Of a stretch of DNA of 64,000 nt, positions 1-7,989 are shown piece after piece. Each line of letters starts with the position of its first letter. Position 1 is the stretch's first letter. A program made the position numbers and the translations under genes. The stretch covers positions 62,001 to 126,000 of the forward strand of contig NZ_BOOG01000007.1 in the NCBI RefSeq assembly GCF_016863115.1. Reading direction: 5' to 3'. The stretch is from Sphaerimonospora thailandensis. GTDB lineage: Bacteria > Actinomycetota > Actinomycetes > Streptosporangiales > Streptosporangiaceae. The notes under the pieces were generated by a model. The model ran no database searches. It saw only the letters and a list, made by a program, of their open reading frames with translations, and was not told where the DNA came from.

Positions 1-1174
1 TGATGACCGAGGTGTCCGGGCCGCCGGTGATCGTCTGGATCTGCTTCGTCGGCCAGGCGTAGGCGATCGCCTGGCGGATCTTGACATCCTTCACCCGGTC
101 GAGGTTGAAGTAGTAGTAGTCGCCGTACGGCGAGGGCCGGCGCATGATCCGGTCCTGCAGGCTCTTGTCCTGCAGCACCTGCTGGGTCCGCTCTGCCGCG
201 ACATGGGTGTAGAAGCTGAACGTCTTCTGGTCGTCACCGGTGTCCGCGACGAACCGGTCGGTCACCGCCAGCGCCTGGTAGCCGAACTCCAGGTGCCACT
301 TGTCCGGGTAGGCGCCGCGGATGGGGTCGGTGGCCGGGTCCCAGTTGGGGTTGCGCTCCAGGTCCATGGACTTGTCGAGGGAGTGGGCCGCGATGATGTA
401 CGGCCCGCTGGACACCGGGGTCTTGTCGTACTTCTCCTTGGTGTCCTTCGCCTTGGGCACGATGCCGTAGCCGGTCATCGCCAGCGCGTAGTTCGCGTCG
501 GCGTGCGGCTCGTTGAACTTGAAGACCACCGTCTTGTCGTCCGGCGTCTCGATGTTGCCGAGTTCCTTGCCGTCGTACGGACCCTTGTAGGACTTCTTGT
601 AGTCCTCTTCGGTCAGCCACTGCTGGATGTAGGGCGGGCCCTCGGTGATGAACGGCGCGAAGAGCCGTTCCATGCTCCACTTGACGTCCGCCGAGGTGAT
701 GGGGGAGCCGTCCTGCCATTTCACCCCGTCCTTGAGGGTGAAGGTCCAGGTCTTGCCGCCGTCGGACACCTGTCCCGCGTCGGTGGCGAGGTCGCCGACG
801 ACCTTGTAGTGGTTGTCCCCGACCTTCTTGTAGCCGGTGAGGCCGCGGGTGATCAGCAGGTGGAAGTTGGCGGTCACGTTGTCGTAGACCCGGCCCGGGT
901 CCAGGTGGGGGTAGTCGTCGCGGTCGATCATGTTGACCGTGCTGCCCTTGACGACGCCCTCCGGCTCGATGGCGGGTCCCTTGGAGTCGTCGGCGGTGCC
1001 GACCTCGATCTTCGGCGGGGCGAACAACTCGGTGAGGTTCGTCTCGGACGGGCGGGGCGCGCTGCTGCTGCCGGCGTCCGCCGATCCTCCGGCGTTGCCC
1101 TTCGCGCACGCGGCGGTGAGCGCGAGGGTTCCTATGGCGAGAACGGCCAGTGCCGGCCGTCGTCGTGTTGACAT
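1..1174 (-). CDS. Peptide/oligopeptide ABC transporter substrate-binding lipoprotein (family 5), 3' end outside window
   Basis: About 391 codons are visible and the gene runs off the left edge. It starts at ATG 1174 behind a good AGGAG ribosome site. Residues 1-23 form a lipoprotein signal: MSTRRR, a hydrophobic stretch, then TAAC with Cys23 as the lipidation site. A low-complexity Gly/Ala/Ser linker follows. The mature part has family 5 features, including DYPHLDPGRVYD, a TFTLKDGVKWQDG segment (typical of DppA/OppA-like proteins) and AYAWPTKQI near the cut end. The protein should sit on the outer face of the membrane and deliver peptides or similar solutes to the permease encoded just upstream (1254-2285). 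The ligand cannot be read from sequence. Confidence 0.93.
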   Translation of the reverse strand, partial: MSTRRRPALAVLAIGTLALTAACAKGNAGGSADAGSSSAPRPSETNLTELFAPPKIEVGTADDSKGPAIEPEGVVKGSTVNMIDRDDYPHLDPGRVYDNVTANFHLLITRGLTGYKKVGDNHYKVVGDLATDAGQVSDGGKTWTFTLKDGVKWQDGSPITSADVKWSMERLFAPFITEGPPYIQQWLTEEDYKKSYKGPYDGKELGNIETPDDKTVVFKFNEPHADANYALAMTGYGIVPKAKDTKEKYDKTPVSSGPYIIAAHSLDKSMDLERNPNWDPATDPIRGAYPDKWHLEFGYQALAVTDRFVADTGDDQKTFSFYTHVAAERTQQVLQDKSLQDRIMRRPSPYGDYYYFNLDRVKDVKIRQAIAYAWPTKQIQTITGGPDTSVI

Positions 1175-1253
1175 TTCCACTCCTGAGCTAGGGGGGACGA
1201 CAGGGGGGTGAAGGTCCGACGGGGGATGAAAAGACATGGTCAGGTAGGGCGAC

Positions 1254-2285
1254 TCAGTGTTTGATCTTCGGGTCGAAGGCGTCACGCACCGAGTCGCCGA
1301 GCAGGTTGAAGGCGATCACGAAGATCAGCAGCGCGACGCCGGGGAACATGAGGTAGGTGATGTCGTCCTGGTACACCTCGGTGCCGCGCAGGAACATCCG
1401 GCCCCAGTCGGGCGTGGGCTCCATCATGCCGACCCCGAGGAACGACAGCGCGGCCTCGCTCGTGACGTACAGGGGCAGTGCGAGCGTCGCCTGGACCAGG
1501 ATCGGCGTCCACAGGTTGGGCAGCAGCTCCTTGAAGATGATCCGGGTGGGCGAGGCCCCGGTGACCCTGGCCGCCTCCACGAACTCGCGCTCCCGCAACG
1601 ACAGCACGTAGCCGCGCAGGAGGCGGGCCAGGCTCGCCCAACCGAAGACGGTCAGCATGATGATCAAAGTGGTGGCGCTCATCAGGGCCGACATCTCCTC
1701 GCCGGGCGAGACGAGCAGGTTCCAGACCACCGGCATGAACGCGATGATGAACAGCGTGCTCGGGAAGGACAGCATGATGTCGATCACGCGGCCGATGAGA
1801 TTGTCGGTCCGTCCGCCGGTGTAACCCGCCACGATGCCGACCACGACGCCGAGGATCGTGGTGGTCAGCGTCGCCGCCAGCGCGATCAGCAGCGAGGTGC
1901 GGATGCCGTACACCAGCTGCGTGAAGACGTCGCGGCCGAGGCTGGGCTCGATCCCGAACCAGAACTCCGAGCTGATGCCGCCGTTGGGCAGGAGGGGATA
2001 CCCGTACTCGTTGAGCAGGCCGGGGTCGTCCAGGCCGTAGGTCGTGTAGGGGTCCTTGCCGTACAGCAGGGAGATGAGCGGCGCGGCGACGGCGACCAGG
2101 ATGAAGAACAGGACGATGACCGCGGATGCGACTCCCGTTCTGTCGCGCCGGAACCGCCGCCACATCAGCTGCCCGGGTGAGCGGCCGACGAAGGCGGAGG
2201 CGGGCTGCGCCGGCTCGGCGGAACCTGCGGTGTCCGCGGTGGCGTCGGTGCCCGCCGGAGAGGGGGCCGGAGAAGGGAACGTCAT
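1254..2285 (-). CDS. Dipeptide/oligopeptide ABC transporter permease, DppC/OppC type
   Basis: 343 aa. A Ser/Ala/Pro-rich cytoplasmic leader of about 35 residues precedes MWRRFRRDRTGVASAVIV, the usual OppC N-terminal segment with the first membrane helix. The BPD_transp_1 region lies near residues 130-330 and includes the EAA-like coupling loop EAARVTGASPTRIIFKELLP that docks on the ATPase. About six membrane segments are expected. The lipoprotein gene follows 79 bp downstream on the same strand. No DppB partner or ATPase lies between this gene and the riboflavin genes, so they must be beyond the left edge or elsewhere. Permease C ahead of the binding protein is not the common order for this family. 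Confidence 0.95.
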   Translation of the reverse strand: MTFPSPAPSPAGTDATADTAGSAEPAQPASAFVGRSPGQLMWRRFRRDRTGVASAVIVLFFILVAVAAPLISLLYGKDPYTTYGLDDPGLLNEYGYPLLPNGGISSEFWFGIEPSLGRDVFTQLVYGIRTSLLIALAATLTTTILGVVVGIVAGYTGGRTDNLIGRVIDIMLSFPSTLFIIAFMPVVWNLLVSPGEEMSALMSATTLIIMLTVFGWASLARLLRGYVLSLREREFVEAARVTGASPTRIIFKELLPNLWTPILVQATLALPLYVTSEAALSFLGVGMMEPTPDWGRMFLRGTEVYQDDITYLMFPGVALLIFVIAFNLLGDSVRDAFDPKIKH

Positions 2286-2316
2286 GGGTGCGGTGCTCCC
2301 GGGGTGGACCGTCAGC

Positions 2317-2337
2317 GAGTCGGATGCGGTCCGACTC
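2317..2337. repeat. 8-bp inverted repeat upstream of the ABC permease gene
   Basis: GAGTCGGA and TCCGACTC are separated by 5 nt, 32 bp before the ATG at 2285. It could be an operator or a small hairpin in the leader of the ABC operon. Only the symmetry is seen; the function is not known. Confidence 0.45.
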
Positions 2338-2484
2338 TAGGGGAACCTTCGCAACTTATTTTCCGTGGGTCAATGATTTCCACAGGGCGTGGGAGTTCTT
2401 GTTTGCTTCGTTGTTCAAAATAAATCACCTCGTGTCCGGTAACTCGGTTGACCTGCGCAGATGTGATGAGAGAAGCTCGATATT
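2338..2484. other. AT-rich intergenic segment, no gene seen
   Basis: This part of the 2286-2955 spacer is clearly richer in A and T than the surrounding DNA, with runs such as TTATTTT and AAAATAAA. It should hold the promoter for the ABC operon (leftward) and perhaps part of the rib promoter region (rightward). I see no convincing coding frame or RNA gene here. Confidence 0.5.
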
Positions 2485-2520
2485 ACACAAATGCTCTTGT
2501 GTCACAATTCTGTGACACAA
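2485..2520. promoter_or_regulatory. Perfect 10-bp-arm palindrome plus a third half-site (probable operator)
   Basis: TTGTGTCACA at 2497-2506 is followed by ATTC and its exact complement TGTGACACAA at 2511-2520. A further inverted half-site, ACACAA, lies at 2485-2490. The element is in the AT-rich spacer between the divergent ABC operon and the FMN riboswitch, about 110 bp before the aptamer. The symmetry is what a dimeric regulator would need. The inner GTCACA-N4-TGTGAC recalls CRP/FNR or GntR-type sites without matching a consensus I can name. The target operon is unclear. Confidence 0.6.
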
Positions 2521-2631
2521 CCAGTACCAGATCCTGACAGGACCCGAGCGGGGCTGGGGTGGAGGCGACAGAGCAATCCCTCCATAACGGTCACGGGGGC
2601 AGGCATGGCACACTGGTTGGCGACAGAGCGA

Positions 2632-2775
2632 GCGTGCTCCGGGGTCGGTGTAATTCCGAACCGGCGGTGACGCCCCGCGAGGGGTGAAGTCCGCGACCCG
2701 GCCGAAGCCATCGGCCGGTGGACCTGGTGAGATTCCGGGACCGACGGTGAAAGTCCGGATGGGAGGAAGCGCGCG
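2632..2775 (+). promoter_or_regulatory. FMN riboswitch (RFN element)
   Basis: The RFN aptamer is recognisable from its conserved blocks in order: GGGGTCGGTGTAATTCCG near 2640, ACCGGCGGT at 2660, GAAGTCCGCGACCCG ending at 2700, GGTGGACCTGGTGAGATTCCG near 2717, ACCGACGGTGAAAGTCCGGA near 2740, and the closing GGGAGGAAGC. It lies directly upstream of ribE, 180 nt before its start, so FMN would repress the ribE-ribBA-ribH operon. Confidence 0.96.
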
Positions 2776-2904
2776 AGCGGGCGACCGCGCCGAGGAGGCG
2801 CAGCCGTCCGTTGACGTGATGCGAAGCCGCATCTTCCCCGGGGCCCGCCGTGACGACGCGTCCGGCGCAGGCGGGAGGGAAGAGCGATCGGCCTCTCTTG
2901 GGAT

Positions 2905-2950
2905 CTCTCCTTCTCTCCTTCACCCACGCCGGGCTTCCCCCGAAGGAGAG
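2905..2950 (+). promoter_or_regulatory. Expression platform of the FMN riboswitch: ribosome-site sequestrator
   Basis: The ribE ribosome-binding site GAAGGAGAG (2942-2950) is the exact complement of CTCTCCTTC. That sequence occurs twice in overlapping copies, at 2905-2913 and 2913-2921. Pairing either copy with the ribosome site hides it. There is no T-run after this hairpin, so control is probably at translation rather than termination. The arrangement is seen directly; the mechanism is inferred. Confidence 0.75.
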
Positions 2951-2955
2951 TTGAG

Positions 2956-3594
2956 ATGTTCACCGGAATCGTCGAGGAGCTCGGCGAGGTCGTCGCCGTC
3001 GAGCCCGGAGACGGCGGGGGCGCGAGCCCCGGACCGAGAGACGGCGGGGACGGGGACTCGGCGCGGCTCACCGTGCGCGGCGAGCTCGTCACCGGGGACG
3101 CACGTCTCGGCGACTCGATCGCCGTCAACGGGGTGTGCCTGACGGTGACCTCCGTCGAGGGGGCCGCGTTCACCGCCGACGTGATGAAGGAGACGCTCGA
3201 CCGCTCCTGCCTCGGCGTGCTGCGGCCCGGCTCACGGGTGAACCTGGAGCGTGCCGTACGGGTGGACCAGCGCCTGGGCGGGCACATCGTGCAGGGCCAC
3301 GTGGACGGCACGGGGGTGATCCTGTCCCGAGAACCGGCCGCGAACTGGGAGATCGTACGGATCTCACTGCCTGCCGATCTCGCCCGCTACGTGGTGGAGA
3401 AGGGGTCGGTCGCGGTGGACGGCGTCAGCCTCACCGTGGTCGAGGCGGCGGCGGACTGGTTCTCGGTCAGCCTGATCCCCACCACACTCGAGCTCACCAC
3501 CCTCGGCGGCAAGCAGCCGGGCGAGCCGGTGAACCTCGAGGTCGACGTGATCGCCAAGTATGTCGAGAAGCTGACCGCCGGGATGCGGGCATGA
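2956..3594 (+). CDS. ribE: Riboflavin synthase alpha chain
   Basis: 212 aa, starting at ATG 2956 five bases after a strong GAAGGAGAG site. The N-terminus [10 protein letters not shown] is the family signature. Two lumazine-binding barrels are present: one about residues 1-110 with [11 protein letters not shown], the other about 111-210 with [12 protein letters not shown] and [11 protein letters not shown]. The enzyme dismutates two 6,7-dimethyl-8-ribityllumazine molecules to riboflavin. A Gly/Asp-rich insertion at about residues 18-38 lengthens the first barrel. It is the first gene after the FMN riboswitch and overlaps ribBA by 4 bp (ATGA). ribD, often in such operons, is not present here. 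Confidence 0.97.
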   Translation: MFTGIVEELGEVVAVEPGDGGGASPGPRDGGDGDSARLTVRGELVTGDARLGDSIAVNGVCLTVTSVEGAAFTADVMKETLDRSCLGVLRPGSRVNLERAVRVDQRLGGHIVQGHVDGTGVILSREPAANWEIVRISLPADLARYVVEKGSVAVDGVSLTVVEAAADWFSVSLIPTTLELTTLGGKQPGEPVNLEVDVIAKYVEKLTAGMRA

Positions 3595-4874
3595 CCGGCG
3601 GAGGCGGTGGCGGCGTGACCGAGGACAGGCTGGATCCGATGAACGAGCGGGACCCGATGATCAAGCTGGATCCGATCGAGCGGGCGATCGCCGACATCCG
3701 CGACGGCAGGCCCGCCGTGGTCGTCGACGACGAGAACCGTGAGAACGAGGGCGATCTCATCTTCGCCGCGGCCAAGGCCACGCCGGAGCTGCTCGCGTTC
3801 ATGATCCGGCACACCAGCGGCGTGATCTGCGTGGGCATGGAGGGCGCCACGCTCGACCGGCTCGGGCTGCCGCTGATGGTGCACGACAACCGCGAACGGC
3901 TCAGAACGGCGTACACGATCAGCGTGGACGCCAGGGACGGGGTGACCACCGGCATCTCGGCGGCCGACCGGGCCAGGACGATCCGTACGCTGTGCGACTC
4001 GGCGACCGAGCCGTACGAGCTGGTGCGGCCCGGCCACATCTTCCCGCTGCGCTACCGGGAGGGCGGCGTTCTCGTACGGCGGGGCCACACCGAGGCCGCC
4101 GTGGACCTCGCCAGGCTGGCCGGGCTGTCGGGCGCCGGCGCCCTCGCCGAGATCGTGAACGACGACGGCACGATGGCCCGGCTGCCGAGGCTGCGCGAGT
4201 TCGCCGACGAGCACGATCTCGCGCTCGTCTCGATCGAGCAGCTCGTCGAGCACCGCAAGCGCTCTGAGCGGATGGTCACGCGGGTCGCCGAGACCCGCAT
4301 CCCCAACCGGTACGGCATGTGGCGCGCGTACGGCTTCGCCAGCGCACTCGACGGCGGCGAGCACGTGGCCCTGGTGTACGGCGATCTCGACGGTGGCGAG
4401 AACGTGCTGGTGCGGGCGCACTCGGAGTGCCTCACCGGTGACGTGCTCGGCTCGCTGCGCTGCGACTGCGGGGTGCAGCTCGACAACGCCATGCGCATGA
4501 TCGCCGAAGAGGGCCGGGGCGTCGTCGTCTACCTGCGCGGCCACGAGGGCCGCGGCATCGGCCTGCTGGCCAAGCTCAGGGCGTACGGCCTGCAGGACAA
4601 CGGCAGCGACACCGTCGACGCCAACGTGGAGCTGGGGCTGCCGGTGGACGCGCGGGAGTTCTCCAACGCCGGGCAGATGCTCGCCGACCTCGGGGTGAAG
4701 TCGGTGCGGCTGCTGACCAACAACCCGGCCAAGGTGCGCGGCATGGACGGCTACGGCGTCAAGGTCCTCGGCCGCGAGCCGATGCCGGTCGCGATGAACC
4801 CGTACAACGAGACCTATCTGTCGGCCAAGCGCGAGCGGCTCGGCCATCACATTCCCGAGGGGGGCATCGCATGA
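3591..4874 (+). CDS. ribBA: Bifunctional 3,4-dihydroxy-2-butanone-4-phosphate synthase / GTP cyclohydrolase II
   Basis: 427 aa from ATG 3591, which overlaps the ribE stop as ATGA. ATGs at 3639 and 3657 are possible later starts, because the first 25 residues are Gly/Asp-rich and not conserved. The DHBP synthase domain (about 28-225) shows [32 protein letters not shown] and [14 protein letters not shown]. The GTP cyclohydrolase II domain (about 228-420) has the zinc motif [27 protein letters not shown] and LTNNPAK. The protein makes both precursors of the lumazine intermediate, from ribulose 5-phosphate and from GTP. It is translationally coupled to ribE and ribH. Confidence 0.97.
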   Translation: MTGGGGGGVTEDRLDPMNERDPMIKLDPIERAIADIRDGRPAVVVDDENRENEGDLIFAAAKATPELLAFMIRHTSGVICVGMEGATLDRLGLPLMVHDNRERLRTAYTISVDARDGVTTGISAADRARTIRTLCDSATEPYELVRPGHIFPLRYREGGVLVRRGHTEAAVDLARLAGLSGAGALAEIVNDDGTMARLPRLREFADEHDLALVSIEQLVEHRKRSERMVTRVAETRIPNRYGMWRAYGFASALDGGEHVALVYGDLDGGENVLVRAHSECLTGDVLGSLRCDCGVQLDNAMRMIAEEGRGVVVYLRGHEGRGIGLLAKLRAYGLQDNGSDTVDANVELGLPVDAREFSNAGQMLADLGVKSVRLLTNNPAKVRGMDGYGVKVLGREPMPVAMNPYNETYLSAKRERLGHHIPEGGIA

Positions 4875-5341
4875 GCGGAACGGGGCGCCCGGCGGCGGCG
4901 GCGGTGGAGGCGGGCGGCCTGACCGTCGGCATCGTCGCGGCCCGCTGGCACGAGGAGATCACCGACAGGCTGACGGCCAGGGCCGAACAGGCGGCGAAGG
5001 ACAGCGGCGCGGTCGCGGTCACCGTCCGGGTGGCGGGCTCGCTGGAGATTCCGGTCGTGGTCCAGGCCATGGCCCGGCGCTACGACGCGGTGGTCGCGCT
5101 CGGCGCGGTGATCCGCGGGGACACCGCGCACTTCGACTACGTGTGCGACTCGGTGACGGCGGGCCTGACCAGGGTGTCCCTGGACGAGTCCACCCCGGTG
5201 GGGAACGGGGTGCTCACATGTGACACCCTTGATCAGGCGGTCGAGCGGTCCGGCGGGCCCGGTAGCAAAGAGGACAAGGGATACGAGGCCACCATCGCGG
5301 CGCTGGAGACGGCCCTCGTCCTGCGCAGCCTGACGATCTGA
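4871..5341 (+). CDS. ribH: 6,7-dimethyl-8-ribityllumazine synthase
   Basis: 156 aa, starting at ATG 4871 in an ATGA overlap with ribBA. Recognisable segments are [45 protein letters not shown] and [23 protein letters not shown]. His in the DTAHFDYV segment is the catalytic base in the family. The enzyme condenses the ribBA product with the ribityl pyrimidine to give lumazine, the ribE substrate. It ends the riboflavin operon; a 109-bp spacer follows with no clear terminator. Confidence 0.97.
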   Translation: MSGTGRPAAAAVEAGGLTVGIVAARWHEEITDRLTARAEQAAKDSGAVAVTVRVAGSLEIPVVVQAMARRYDAVVALGAVIRGDTAHFDYVCDSVTAGLTRVSLDESTPVGNGVLTCDTLDQAVERSGGPGSKEDKGYEATIAALETALVLRSLTI

Positions 5342-5450
5342 GCGCGTCTGAGGGAGGGTCGCGTCAAATTGGTCATATGGAAGCCGGGGAGCCCCAGTTC
5401 GTGGTTCAACCGTTCGGCGGTCGGCGTGACGATCTGTGGAGTGAGCCGCT

Positions 5451-5906
5451 GTGGGTGAGCAGGTCCCACCGCCGCTGCCGGTGACGTGGCGCCCCCGGCG
5501 CGCCACGATCATCGCGTACGGCATGGCGGTCGTGATGGTCGTCGGCTCGGTCGTCCTGGCGATCACCCTGCCGTCGGGCATGTTCCATCTGCCCGACAGG
5601 ATCGGCATGGTGGTGTTCGGCCTGCTGGTGGCCGGCGCGCTGCATCTCCTCGGACGGCTGCGGGTGGAGGCCGACGAGCAAGGCATCACGATCGTGAACG
5701 CGCTTCGGGTGCACCGGTACGAGTGGCCCGAGGTCCTGGACGTCACGATGAACGAGGGCGACCCCTGGCCCAAGATCGACTTCGCGAACGGCCTCACCAT
5801 CGGCGCGATGGGCATCCAGAGCACCGAGCGGGAGCGCTCGCGCCGGGCGGTCGCCGAGTTGGGCGCCCTCATCCGCGATCGCGGCGAGGCCCCCGACCGC
5901 GTTTGA
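5451..5906 (+). CDS. PH-domain-like membrane protein
   Basis: 151 aa from GTG 5451. Two membrane helices occupy about residues 22-42 and 50-70. They are followed by a bacterial PH-like domain (LRVEADEQGITIVNALRVHRYEWPEVLDV), the pattern of the actinobacterial family once named low-molecular-weight protein antigen 6. The globular part ends near residue 145 with RSRRAVAELGALIRDRGE. In many actinomycetes a similar gene lies right after ribH, as here. The function is unknown. The start is the least certain part, since only a weak GGAG precedes it. Confidence 0.85.
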   Translation: MGEQVPPPLPVTWRPRRATIIAYGMAVVMVVGSVVLAITLPSGMFHLPDRIGMVVFGLLVAGALHLLGRLRVEADEQGITIVNALRVHRYEWPEVLDVTMNEGDPWPKIDFANGLTIGAMGIQSTERERSRRAVAELGALIRDRGEAPDRV

Positions 5907-5919
5907 CGGCGAAACAGCC

Positions 5920-5955
5920 GAATCGGCCGGATTCTTTGGCGGATTCGGCCGATTC
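5920..5955. terminator. 10-bp inverted repeat between the PH-protein gene and the moxR cluster
   Basis: GAATCGGCCG (5920-5929) and CGGCCGATTC (5946-5955) are exact complements 16 nt apart, starting 13 bp after the stop codon at 5906. A terminator for the preceding gene is the simplest reading. There is no T-run, so an operator for the downstream cluster is also possible. Confidence 0.5.
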
Positions 5956-5981
5956 CCAGCGGATCAGCGGCGACGTAGCCT

Positions 5982-6878
5982 GTGCGTGTGCTGCGGCGGA
6001 CAATCAAGGCATCTGACATCCAGTCGCCGGCCATGCTGGCAGACCTTCTCGACGGGCACGACTACCTGGCGGACGAGGGTCTGTCGACGGCGGCGTACCT
6101 CGCGCTGCGGATGGGCCGCCCGCTGTTCCTGGAGGGAGAGGCGGGCGTCGGCAAGACCGAGCTGGCCAAGACCCTGTCGGCGGTCCTCGACGCGCCGCTG
6201 ATCCGGTTGCAGTGCTACGAGGGGCTGGACGCGGCCCAGGCCCTCTACGACTGGGACTTCGCCCGCCAGCTCCTGCATCTGAAGGCGGCGGAGGTCGCGG
6301 GGGTGACCGACGCCGCCGCGCTCGAGGGCGAGATCTACGACCGCCGGTTCCTGGTCGCCCGGCCACTGCTGCGGGCCCTGGAGACCCAGCCGAGCGTGCT
6401 GCTGGTGGACGAGATCGACCGGGCCGACGACGAGTTCGAGGCGTTCCTGCTGGAGGTCCTGTCCGACTTCACCATCTCGATCCCGGAGCTCGGCACGATC
6501 CGGGCACAGACCCCTCCGGTCGTCGTGGTGACCTCCAACCGGACGCGTGAGGTCCACGACGCGCTCAAGCGGCGCTGCCTCTACCACTGGCTGGAGCATC
6601 CCGGATTCGACCGCGAGGTGGCGATCCTGCTCAGGCGGCTGCCCGGCTGCACCGAGCGCCTGGCCGCCGACGTCGCCGAGGCGGCGGCCCGCATGCGCCG
6701 GGCCGACCTGGTCAAGCCGCCGGGGATCGCCGAGACGCTCGACTGGGCCGCCGCCCTGCTCACGCTGGGCGCGACCCGCCTCGACCCGGGCCTGGCCGCC
6801 GCCTCCCTGGGCGCGCTGCTCAAATACCGGGAGGACCAGGAGGCCGTCCGGGCCGAATGGAACGGGCGCCATGCCTGA
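5982..6878 (+). CDS. MoxR-family AAA+ ATPase, CoxD-like
   Basis: 298 aa. Walker A is GEAGVGKTELAKTL (about residues 51-64) and Walker B is VLLVDEIDRADDEFE (about 138-152), with sensor 1 in VVVVTSNRTREVHDAL. The closest match from memory is CoxD, the ATPase that helps mature the CO dehydrogenase active site. It is the first gene of a tightly overlapping set with a CoxE-like protein, an XdhC protein and a MobA-like nucleotidyltransferase. The start could be GTG 5982 or GTG 5988. TAGCCT at 5976-5981 is a good -10 and would make 5988 a leaderless start. Confidence 0.9.
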   Translation: MRVLRRTIKASDIQSPAMLADLLDGHDYLADEGLSTAAYLALRMGRPLFLEGEAGVGKTELAKTLSAVLDAPLIRLQCYEGLDAAQALYDWDFARQLLHLKAAEVAGVTDAAALEGEIYDRRFLVARPLLRALETQPSVLLVDEIDRADDEFEAFLLEVLSDFTISIPELGTIRAQTPPVVVVTSNRTREVHDALKRRCLYHWLEHPGFDREVAILLRRLPGCTERLAADVAEAAARMRRADLVKPPGIAETLDWAAALLTLGATRLDPGLAAASLGALLKYREDQEAVRAEWNGRHA

Positions 6879-7989
6879 CGCGGGGTCGACGGCACGGGCG
6901 ATGGCGGAGGTCATGGCGGGGTTCGCCCGCACGCTCCGGGCCGCCGGGGTGCCCGCCGACCACCACCGCGAGCAGAGCTTCCTCGAAGCGCTGGCCCGGC
7001 TGGACGCCGGCAGCGAGCGGGACGTCTACTGGGCGGGCCGCCTCACGATGTGCGCGAGCCCCGACGACGTGCCCCGGTACGACCGCTGCTTCGCCGCCTA
7101 CTTCGGCGGGCGGCGGCCGCACCCCGGCAGGGCCGGCATGACCGTGACCATCATCCGCGCGATCGCCTCGCCGTACGGCTCGGGCGAACCGGAGACCGGC
7201 GGCGAGACGACCGCGCTGCCCGCGACCGCGAGCGAGGCGGAGGTGCTGCGCCACCGAGATGTGGCGCACCTGACCGAGGCGGAGCGGCGTGAGGTCCACC
7301 GGCTGCTGGCGCTGCTGCGCGGCGAGCGGGAACGGCGCTCCTCCCGGCGGTTCCGGCCGTCGCACCGGGGTGTCCTGGACGGCCGTCGCACGGTGCGGGA
7401 GGCGGTGCGGCGGGGCGGCGATCCGGCCCGGCTGCGGCTGCGCGCCCACCGGGACCGGCCGCGCCGGGTGGTGATGGTCGTGGACGTCAGCGGCTCGATG
7501 ACGCCCTACGCCGACACGCTGCTGCGCTTCGCCCACGCGCTGGTCCGCACCGAGCCGAGGGCGACCGAGGTGTTCAGCGCGGGCACCCGGCTCACCAGGA
7601 TCACCGCCGAGCTGCGCCACCGGGATCCGGACACGGCGATGCGGGCGTGCTCGGCGGCGATCCCCGACTGGAGCGGCGGGACCCGGCTCGGTGAGGAGCT
7701 CAAGGCGCTGCTGCGGCTGCCCGACCCGCGCGGCGCGACCGTCGTGATCGCCTCGGACGGCTGGGAGCGGGGCTCGGCCGACCTGCTGGGCGCCCAGATG
7801 GCCCGCCTGTCCCGCGTCGCCCACCGGGTGATCTGGGTCAATCCGCACAAGGGCGACCCGGCGTACCGGCCGCTGACCGCCGGGATGCGCGCCGCGTTGC
7901 CGTACGTCACGGACTTCGTGGCCGGGCACAGCCTGGCCGCGTTCGAGCAGTTGGCCGCGCTACTGGGAGGTGCCCGAGCCGATGCGTGA
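6871..7989 (+). CDS. VWA-domain protein, CoxE-like
   Basis: 372 aa from ATG 6871, overlapping the moxR stop by 8 bp. The N-terminal half is helical and charged. The C-terminal half is a von Willebrand A domain whose metal site motif DVSGSM is at about residue 205, with a second acidic segment IASDGWERGSADLL near 295. CoxE-type proteins work with a CoxD-type MoxR ATPase to insert sulfur and copper into CO dehydrogenase or related molybdenum hydroxylases. That role is known for the family and only inferred here, because no hydroxylase gene is adjacent. Confidence 0.9.
   Translation: MPDAGSTARAMAEVMAGFARTLRAAGVPADHHREQSFLEALARLDAGSERDVYWAGRLTMCASPDDVPRYDRCFAAYFGGRRPHPGRAGMTVTIIRAIASPYGSGEPETGGETTALPATASEAEVLRHRDVAHLTEAERREVHRLLALLRGERERRSSRRFRPSHRGVLDGRRTVREAVRRGGDPARLRLRAHRDRPRRVVMVVDVSGSMTPYADTLLRFAHALVRTEPRATEVFSAGTRLTRITAELRHRDPDTAMRACSAAIPDWSGGTRLGEELKALLRLPDPRGATVVIASDGWERGSADLLGAQMARLSRVAHRVIWVNPHKGDPAYRPLTAGMRAALPYVTDFVAGHSLAAFEQLAALLGGARADA

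Noticed and set aside
3135-3590. Upstream extension of the ribBA frame into ribE
   Set aside because: The extra residues are an out-of-frame reading of ribE (Arg/Gly-rich) with no conservation. ATG 3591 overlaps the ribE stop as ATGA.
4900-4915. GC-rich repeat as a regulatory element near the ribH start
   Set aside because: It is only a run of Ala codons (GCG GCG) in ribH and has no symmetry.
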